Origin: Bacillota bacterium
GTDB lineage: Bacteria > Bacillota_C > Negativicutes > Sporomusales > Sporomusaceae
Length of the DNA stretch: 9,107 nucleotides
Direction of reading: 5' to 3'
Assembly (NCBI GenBank): GCA_023441125.1
Contig: JAEZQV010000401.1
Location: 1 to 9,107, forward strand
In this document: positions 5,436-9,107 of the stretch, piece by piece
Numbering within the stretch: position 1 is the first letter of the stretch
How the letters are laid out: each line of letters begins with the position of its first letter
The notes under the pieces: model-generated
Database searches by the model: none
What the model was told of the DNA's origin: nothing
The model's input: only the letters and a program-made list of their open reading frames with translations
Program-made: the position numbers and the translations under genes

Positions 5436-6686
5436 ATGCGGATGTGGGGCAGTGGCAGGCGTTATCGCTCACGTTTACTGGCATATTGTATGGCACTATG
5501 CACTGTATTTATTACAATTACGATGGTAACATATCCGAAAGATGCATTTGACTCCGCAATTATGGGCTTAAATTTATGGTGGAATGTTGTTTTTCCCTCG
5601 TTGCTGCCTTTTTTTATTTTATCGGAAATACTGATGGGCCTGGGTGTTGTTCATTTTATCGGGGTTTTGCTGGAACCCCTAATGAGACCGCTGTTTAACG
5701 TTCCCGGCGTTGGTGCTTTTGCCATGTCGATGGGACTTGCCTCAGGCTACCCGATGGATGCCGTAATAACCTGCAAATTTCGCAAAAATCAAATGTGTAC
5801 GGCCGTCGAGGCCGAGCGGCTGTTATCATTTACGAACACGGCTGATCCCTTATTTATGTTTGGCGCCGTGGCGGTGGGTATGTTTGGCATGCCTGAATTA
5901 GGAGCCAGCATTGCCCTGGCGCATTATCTGTCCAGTTTTTTGGTCGGTATTGTCTTTCGCTTCCATGGCCGCAAGCGGGATAGCTATACCTGTGACGCGC
6001 CAACTGCCAGCGGCAATATTATCATTCGTGCTTTCCGGGCTTTGTATAATGCCCGGCAGGAAGATAAACGCTCAACCGGACAATTACTCGGTGATGCCGT
6101 TAAATCCTCCATGAACACAATCATGCTTATCGGTGGTTTTATCATTGTATTCTCGGTTTTTATCCGCATCATGAGTGTTGTTGGCATTACCGACGTGCTA
6201 ATAAATCTATTTACCGGCTTTCTAAGTCTCATTGGGTACAGTACGAACCTGGCTCCCGCAATGGTAAGCGGATTACTGGAAATTGACCTGGGCACACTGG
6301 CGGCCAGCCAAGCCGACGCCCCCCTGATCCAAAAGGTTGCCATTGCCAGTGCCATTATCGCCTGGAGCGGCCTGTCCGTTCACGGTCAGGTAGCCAGCAT
6401 CGTCATAGAATCAGGCATCCGGATGACACCTTATATGCTGGGCAGGCTGCTTCATGCCGTGCTTGCCGCGGTTATCACCGTAGTACTGCTGGAGTCCGGC
6501 CAGGCAGTCACCAAGTTATTAGTATTGCCGGTATCGGCGAGCTTATCCCACAGCAATATTTGGAATTTATGGTTAACAAGATTTGAGCAGCTTACTTATC
6601 AAGTTGGCATATTACTTGGCATTATGCTCATCGTATCGCTAGCCGTTCAACTGGCAAAAGGCATATCCGGCTATGTAAAAAGATAA
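5436..6686 (+). CDS. ylbJ: Sporulation integral membrane protein YlbJ/SpoVV
   Basis: YlbJ (renamed SpoVV in Bacillus) is a mother-cell membrane protein needed to move dipicolinic acid towards the forespore and for normal cortex formation. The 416-aa product is polytopic, with hydrophobic segments near residues 14-32, 51-76, 138-152, 155-175, 228-249, 255-278, 300-325, 335-353 and 388-406. It has two nucleoside-transporter-like Gate regions, seen as FPSLLPFFILSEILMGLG (53-70) and, in the second half, GLLEIDLG (279-286) with WSGLSVHGQV (310-319); SGYPMDA (103-109) is also family-typical. Length fits the Bacillus protein (about 408). The start is the ATG at 5436, with GGAGGAG eight bases upstream; the in-frame ATG at 5346 would add 30 residues across the promoter region. 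Its presence implies an endospore former. It converges on the coiled-coil gene with 13 bases between stops. Confidence 0.92.
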   Translation: MRMWGSGRRYRSRLLAYCMALCTVFITITMVTYPKDAFDSAIMGLNLWWNVVFPSLLPFFILSEILMGLGVVHFIGVLLEPLMRPLFNVPGVGAFAMSMGLASGYPMDAVITCKFRKNQMCTAVEAERLLSFTNTADPLFMFGAVAVGMFGMPELGASIALAHYLSSFLVGIVFRFHGRKRDSYTCDAPTASGNIIIRAFRALYNARQEDKRSTGQLLGDAVKSSMNTIMLIGGFIIVFSVFIRIMSVVGITDVLINLFTGFLSLIGYSTNLAPAMVSGLLEIDLGTLAASQADAPLIQKVAIASAIIAWSGLSVHGQVASIVIESGIRMTPYMLGRLLHAVLAAVITVVLLESGQAVTKLLVLPVSASLSHSNIWNLWLTRFEQLTYQVGILLGIMLIVSLAVQLAKGISGYVKR

Positions 6687-6703
6687 GGAGCTATGCTCCT
6701 TAT
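6677..6703 (-). terminator. Shared hairpin terminator containing both convergent stop codons
   Basis: ATAAGGAGC-TAT-GCTCCTTAT is a perfect 9-bp stem with a 3-base loop (arms 6683-6691 and 6695-6703). The left arm includes the TAA of ylbJ (6684-6686) and the right arm the TAA of the coiled-coil gene (6700-6702, read on the minus strand). On the minus strand it is followed by CTTTTT, making an intrinsic terminator for the rsmD-coaD unit. On the plus strand no T-run follows, so termination of ylbJ would be weaker. Confidence 0.75.
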
Positions 6704-7161
6704 TGACCCGGATTATTTCTATTTTGCTGTAAATCGCGATGGCCTTGACGAACTACATCAAGAGTCTTTTCCAGGTGAACCAAAACATGCTTAAATACTT
6801 CATCCGCATAATTCACGGCATCCAGCTGCAAATCCTTTGCCGTTTTACGGGCTTGCGCAACAAGTTCACCCGCCTGTTCCTGGGCTTGTTTGTTTATTAG
6901 ATTCTCGTCAGTCAGTTTAATAACATACGCTTTAGCCTGCTCTATGATATTTTGCGCTTCTTGTTGCGCTTCATCAAGAATACGCTGACGCTCGGCAATA
7001 ATCCGCTTGGCCTCGTCGACTTCCTTCGGCATCTTTTCCCGCAATTCATCTAAAAATCGCGCTAAATCGTCTTCTTCGACAACCCGTTTATTGGTAAATG
7101 GTACCCGGGCCGCCTCCACCAGCATATTTTCCATTTCATCCAATAGCTTTTCGATGCTCAT
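6700..7161 (-). CDS. Small coiled-coil protein of unknown function beside coaD
   Basis: I do not recognise a characterised family with certainty. The 153-aa product is hydrophilic and mostly helical. Residues 1-20 form an amphipathic helix (MSIEKLLDEMENMLVEAARV), followed by a short turn and a conserved-looking segment VVEEDDLARFLDELREKMPKE (28-47). Residues 48-140 form a long heptad-like stretch rich in A, E, Q and K, and the tail is polar (QQNRNNPGQ). There is no membrane segment, so it is cytosolic or peripheral. The layout recalls DivIVA/SepIVA-like or F-type ATPase b-like scaffold proteins, and such proteins are often annotated simply as ATPase although no nucleotide motif is present. 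The start is the ATG at 7159-7161, with GGGAG six bases upstream. It lies 29 bases after coaD and is the last gene of the rsmD-coaD unit. Confidence 0.85.
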   Translation of the reverse strand: MSIEKLLDEMENMLVEAARVPFTNKRVVEEDDLARFLDELREKMPKEVDEAKRIIAERQRILDEAQQEAQNIIEQAKAYVIKLTDENLINKQAQEQAGELVAQARKTAKDLQLDAVNYADEVFKHVLVHLEKTLDVVRQGHRDLQQNRNNPGQ

Positions 7162-7190
7162 ACCTTTCTCCCTTCCCGCATGACACAAGT

Positions 7191-7676
7191 CTAACTTTTC
7201 TCGCGAATTCTCTTAATAATTTTTTCTTCCAGACATACCGGCACCAAGCCGCTGATAGGTCCGCCAAACTTCGCCAGCTCTTTAATGCCACTTGAACTAA
7301 TAAAAGAAAAATCGCTACTAGTCATCATAAAAATAGTCTCCATAACCGGATCGATTTTTTTTATCAGCAGTGCCCGTTGGAATTCATATTCAAAATCACT
7401 GAGCGCGCGTAAGCCTCTGACAATAAAAGTACTGTTTTGCCGGCGTACGTAGTCGTTTAGTAAACCCGAAAAGCTGTCCACTTTCACATTGGGCAAATCT
7501 TTCGTTGCCAGATTGAGCATTTCTACGCGTTCCTGCATGGTAAATAAGGGCTTTTTATTGGGATTGTGAAAAACAGCCACAATTAATACATCAAACATTT
7601 TACTCGCCCGCGAAAAAATATCCAAATGTCCATTGGTAACAGGATCAAAACTGCCTGGACAAACTCCTATCCGCAT
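7191..7676 (-). CDS. coaD: Phosphopantetheine adenylyltransferase CoaD
   Basis: CoaD transfers AMP from ATP to 4'-phosphopantetheine, giving dephospho-CoA, the penultimate step of coenzyme A synthesis in the cytoplasm. The 161-aa product has the normal length. It shows [13 protein letters not shown] (8-20) with the TNGH ATP site at 14-17, K42 in [18 protein letters not shown] (88-99) and the C-terminal ISSSGIKE (126-133), all diagnostic. The ATG at 7674-7676 is preceded by AGGAGG with about 7 bases spacing. It begins 18 bases after rsmD on the same strand, the widely conserved rsmD-coaD pair, and is followed by the coiled-coil gene, so the three are probably one operon. Confidence 0.97.
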   Translation of the reverse strand: MRIGVCPGSFDPVTNGHLDIFSRASKMFDVLIVAVFHNPNKKPLFTMQERVEMLNLATKDLPNVKVDSFSGLLNDYVRRQNSTFIVRGLRALSDFEYEFQRALLIKKIDPVMETIFMMTSSDFSFISSSGIKELAKFGGPISGLVPVCLEEKIIKRIREKS

Positions 7677-7694
7677 GTTACTGCCTCCTATAGC

Positions 7695-8285
7695 CTAAAT
7701 AGTGTTCGCGCATTCACGCATCAAAAAAGTCACAAATGTTTCGCCATAATGTTCGGTCCGAACCGACTGCAGATATTTCCAGCCACCATTTACCGGTTCA
7801 TGCTTGGAATGTTCAACAACAATGACTCCACCGGGTTCTACAATATCCAGCGTGTCGAGTTTGAGAAGTGCAGCGTTAACCAAGCCTTGATTATAAGGCG
7901 GATCTACAAACACAAGCGCAAACGACTGTCCTTGGGCCGCCAGCTTGTCCACTGCTTTAAGCGCGTCCCCCTTACGTACCTCAGCAACAGCATCCAAGCG
8001 GGCGTGCCGGATGTTATCCTTTATGACAGCAAGACTTACCGGGCTGAGATCGATAAACAGTGAGTACCCGGCCCCACGGCTCAGAGCTTCTAATCCTAAA
8101 TTACCTGTTCCTGCAAATAAGTCGAGCACTCTGGCTTCCCGGATTATATTCGTATTACTTGGCGACGTAAAATTCGCAAGAATATTAAACATGGATTCTT
8201 TCACCCTGTCGGCGGTGGGACGCACATCCAAACCTTTGGGCACCTTTAGTCGGGTTCCTTTGGCAATTCCGGTTATAATCCGCAT
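7695..8285 (-). CDS. rsmD: 16S rRNA (guanine966-N2)-methyltransferase RsmD
   Basis: RsmD methylates G966 (E. coli numbering) of 16S rRNA in the assembled small subunit using S-adenosylmethionine. The 196-aa product begins MRIITGIAKGTRLKVPKG and carries RPTADRVKESMFN (22-34), the SAM-binding motif I VLDLFAGTGNLGLEALSRGA (from 53), the acidic residue of motif II at D79, the catalytic FVDPPY (126-131) and the closing YGETFVTFL (180-188). All key residues are intact and the length is typical. The ATG at 8283-8285 has GAGGT close upstream. It is the first gene of the rsmD-coaD-coiled-coil group; upstream is the terminator of the NlpC/P60 gene, so it probably has its own promoter. Confidence 0.96.
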   Translation of the reverse strand: MRIITGIAKGTRLKVPKGLDVRPTADRVKESMFNILANFTSPSNTNIIREARVLDLFAGTGNLGLEALSRGAGYSLFIDLSPVSLAVIKDNIRHARLDAVAEVRKGDALKAVDKLAAQGQSFALVFVDPPYNQGLVNAALLKLDTLDIVEPGGVIVVEHSKHEPVNGGWKYLQSVRTEHYGETFVTFLMRECANTI

Positions 8286-8326
8286 ATCTACCTCAAATTG
8301 CAGCTAGTTTTCAGTTTAACATAGAT

Positions 8327-8335
8327 ATTTTAGCA
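8327..8335 (-). promoter_or_regulatory. Possible extended -10 promoter for rsmD
   Basis: TGC-TAAAAT on the minus strand (-10 at 8327-8332, TG motif at 8334-8335) is an extended -10 lying 41 bases before the rsmD start. No good -35 is present at the right distance, so this would rely on the TG extension. Confidence 0.35.
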
Positions 8336-8414
8336 CATTTACGCACTCATAACACTTTTTGTAAAAAAATAATTTATATTTATTTTCACTAGTATTCCCC
8401 CGCACAATGCCGGA

Positions 8415-8450
8415 CAAACAAAAATAACCGGAACAAAACCGGCTATTTTT
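8415..8450 (-). terminator. Intrinsic terminator after the NlpC/P60 gene
   Basis: A 12-bp stem (arms 8439-8450 and 8420-8431, minus-strand AAAAATAGCCGG against CCGGTTATTTTT, one G-T pair) with a 7-base loop sits 7 bases after the stop codon, and its 3' arm ends in a T-run continuing as GTTTG. The A-rich opposite arm could let it work on the plus strand as well, but no gene reads into it. Confidence 0.88.
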
Positions 8451-8457
8451 ACACGTT

Positions 8458-9107
8458 CTATCTAACAATGCGGCAAGCTCCGAGAAATCTTGCCTGATAG
8501 TAAGGTTTTGACATCGCTGTCAGTGTTACTTCACCAGCGCCGGAGCTAGCATGGATAAACTGACCATTGCCCACATAGATCCCCACATGCGAAGGACCCG
8601 GAGCATACGTACTATAAAAGACTAAATCACCGGGCTGAATGTCGGCCACCGCTACCCGCCGGCCAAAATTATACTGTTCGTCGGCCATCCTTGGCAAGGT
8701 AACACCGTAATTACTGTAAACAAAATAGATAAACCCTGAGCAATCAAAGCCTGAAGCAGCCGCTCCGCCCCAGGTGTAAGGCACACCTAAAAATTTCTGG
8801 GCAAAACCCGCTATTTGCTGTCCGTATGTTCTGCCGGCCTTACCGCGACTTACCTCACCACCTACATAATTGCGCAGCGCTTGCCAGGTAGCTGAACCAA
8901 CAATGCCGTCGGCTTCAAGACCTGCTGCTTGCTGAAATTGAATAACGGCGAATTGGGTGCGTGAGCCAAAAGTGCCATCAAGATCATATTGATAAAAGCC
9001 AAATTTTTTAAGTTCATTTTGTAAAGTATAAACAGCGTCGTTTATATCGCCCGGTTTGAGTGTAACCGTGTCAGCAGACGCAAACGCTGAACTGACAAGA
9101 GTAAGCA
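8458..9107 (-). CDS. Secreted NlpC/P60 endopeptidase with peptidoglycan-binding domain, 5' end outside window
   Basis: A cell-wall hydrolase expected to cut peptide stems of peptidoglycan. The frame is open from the window edge to the TAG at 8458-8460, giving 215 residues; the initiation codon lies beyond 9107. Counting from the first complete codon, residues 1-11 (LTLVSSAFASA) look like the end of a signal peptide with an AxA cleavage site before D12. Residues about 20-80 are a PG_binding_1 domain (DAVYTLQNELKKFG, DGTFGSRTQFAVIQFQ, DGIVGSATWQAL). After a linker, residues 105-215 are the NlpC/P60 domain with PYTWGG, FDCSGF (catalytic Cys122), GPSHVGIYVG (His173) and GQFIHASS (His185), so the triad is intact. 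A GTG at 8782-8784 could open a shorter reading frame but falls inside the domain. The domain order resembles spore cortex or cell-separation hydrolases; the exact role is unknown. Confidence 0.93.
   Translation of the reverse strand, partial: LTLVSSAFASADTVTLKPGDINDAVYTLQNELKKFGFYQYDLDGTFGSRTQFAVIQFQQAAGLEADGIVGSATWQALRNYVGGEVSRGKAGRTYGQQIAGFAQKFLGVPYTWGGAAASGFDCSGFIYFVYSNYGVTLPRMADEQYNFGRRVAVADIQPGDLVFYSTYAPGPSHVGIYVGNGQFIHASSGAGEVTLTAMSKPYYQARFLGACRIVR

Noticed and set aside
5984..6355. 123-codon open frame on the minus strand inside ylbJ
   Set aside because: It lies wholly antisense to a well-supported membrane protein gene and shows no family motif.
8458..8784. Stand-alone 108-aa NlpC/P60 protein starting at a GTG
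   Set aside because: The same frame stays open to the window edge and encodes a peptidoglycan-binding domain and the end of a signal peptide, so the short form is an internal start.
1..9107. tRNA, rRNA, toxin-antitoxin, phage defence or secondary-metabolite genes
   Set aside because: Reading both strands showed only conserved housekeeping, sporulation and cell-wall genes and the intergenic elements listed.

Overview
The window reads as chromosomal housekeeping DNA of an endospore-forming Firmicute. The class Negativicutes (Sporomusa/Pelosinus-like) is my best guess. The evidence is a FapR-PlsX lipid control pair, a YlbJ/SpoVV-type sporulation membrane protein, low-GC-Gram-positive ribosome binding sites (GGAGG type) and strong sigma-A style promoters. 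The class-level placement is inference from protein flavour and gene neighbourhood, not from a database comparison. I see no RNA genes, CRISPR array, phage genes or transposase genes.

Layout, left to right. Positions 1-1083 carry, on the minus strand, rpmF (ribosomal protein L32), then fapR and the first part of plsX. A terminator follows rpmF and a separate promoter drives fapR-plsX, with the candidate FapR operator over its -10. Positions 1123-2951 carry, on the minus strand, ackA (acetate kinase, GTG start) and a DUF177/YceD (YlbN) protein. An intrinsic terminator follows ackA, and a perfect-consensus promoter (TTGACA-17-TATAAT) directly behind it drives DUF177-rpmF. Positions 2952-3299 are a 348-bp divergent intergenic region containing a 164-bp imperfect palindrome with 25-bp inverted ends, the most unusual non-coding object here. 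Positions 3300-4556 (+) encode TmcAL, the acetate-dependent tRNA-Met acetylation enzyme; its end overlaps the end of a convergent patatin-like hydrolase gene (4492-5316, minus). Divergent from that hydrolase is ylbJ/spoVV (5436-6686, +). It converges on a minus-strand group of rsmD, coaD and a small coiled-coil protein gene (8285 down to 6700), and one hairpin holds the stop codons of both converging genes. The right edge carries a secreted NlpC/P60 peptidase with a peptidoglycan-binding domain, truncated by the window (minus strand), and its terminator.

The gene set rsmD-coaD-ylbJ-patatin-tmcAL-DUF177-rpmF is the Bacillus ylbH-ylbI-ylbJ-ylbK-ylbM-ylbN-rpmF neighbourhood. Here it is interrupted by ackA and a coiled-coil gene, lacks ylbL, and has two genes (tmcAL, ylbJ) on the opposite strand. 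Functional links: FapR senses malonyl-CoA/ACP and controls PlsX and other lipid genes. CoaD makes the CoA precursor, AckA interconverts acetate and acetyl phosphate, and TmcAL consumes acetate to modify tRNA. YlbJ and possibly the NlpC/P60 protein serve sporulation and cell-wall work. I found no clearly novel multi-gene system. The palindromic element, the unassigned coiled-coil protein and the tight terminator/promoter junctions are the items worth a second look.
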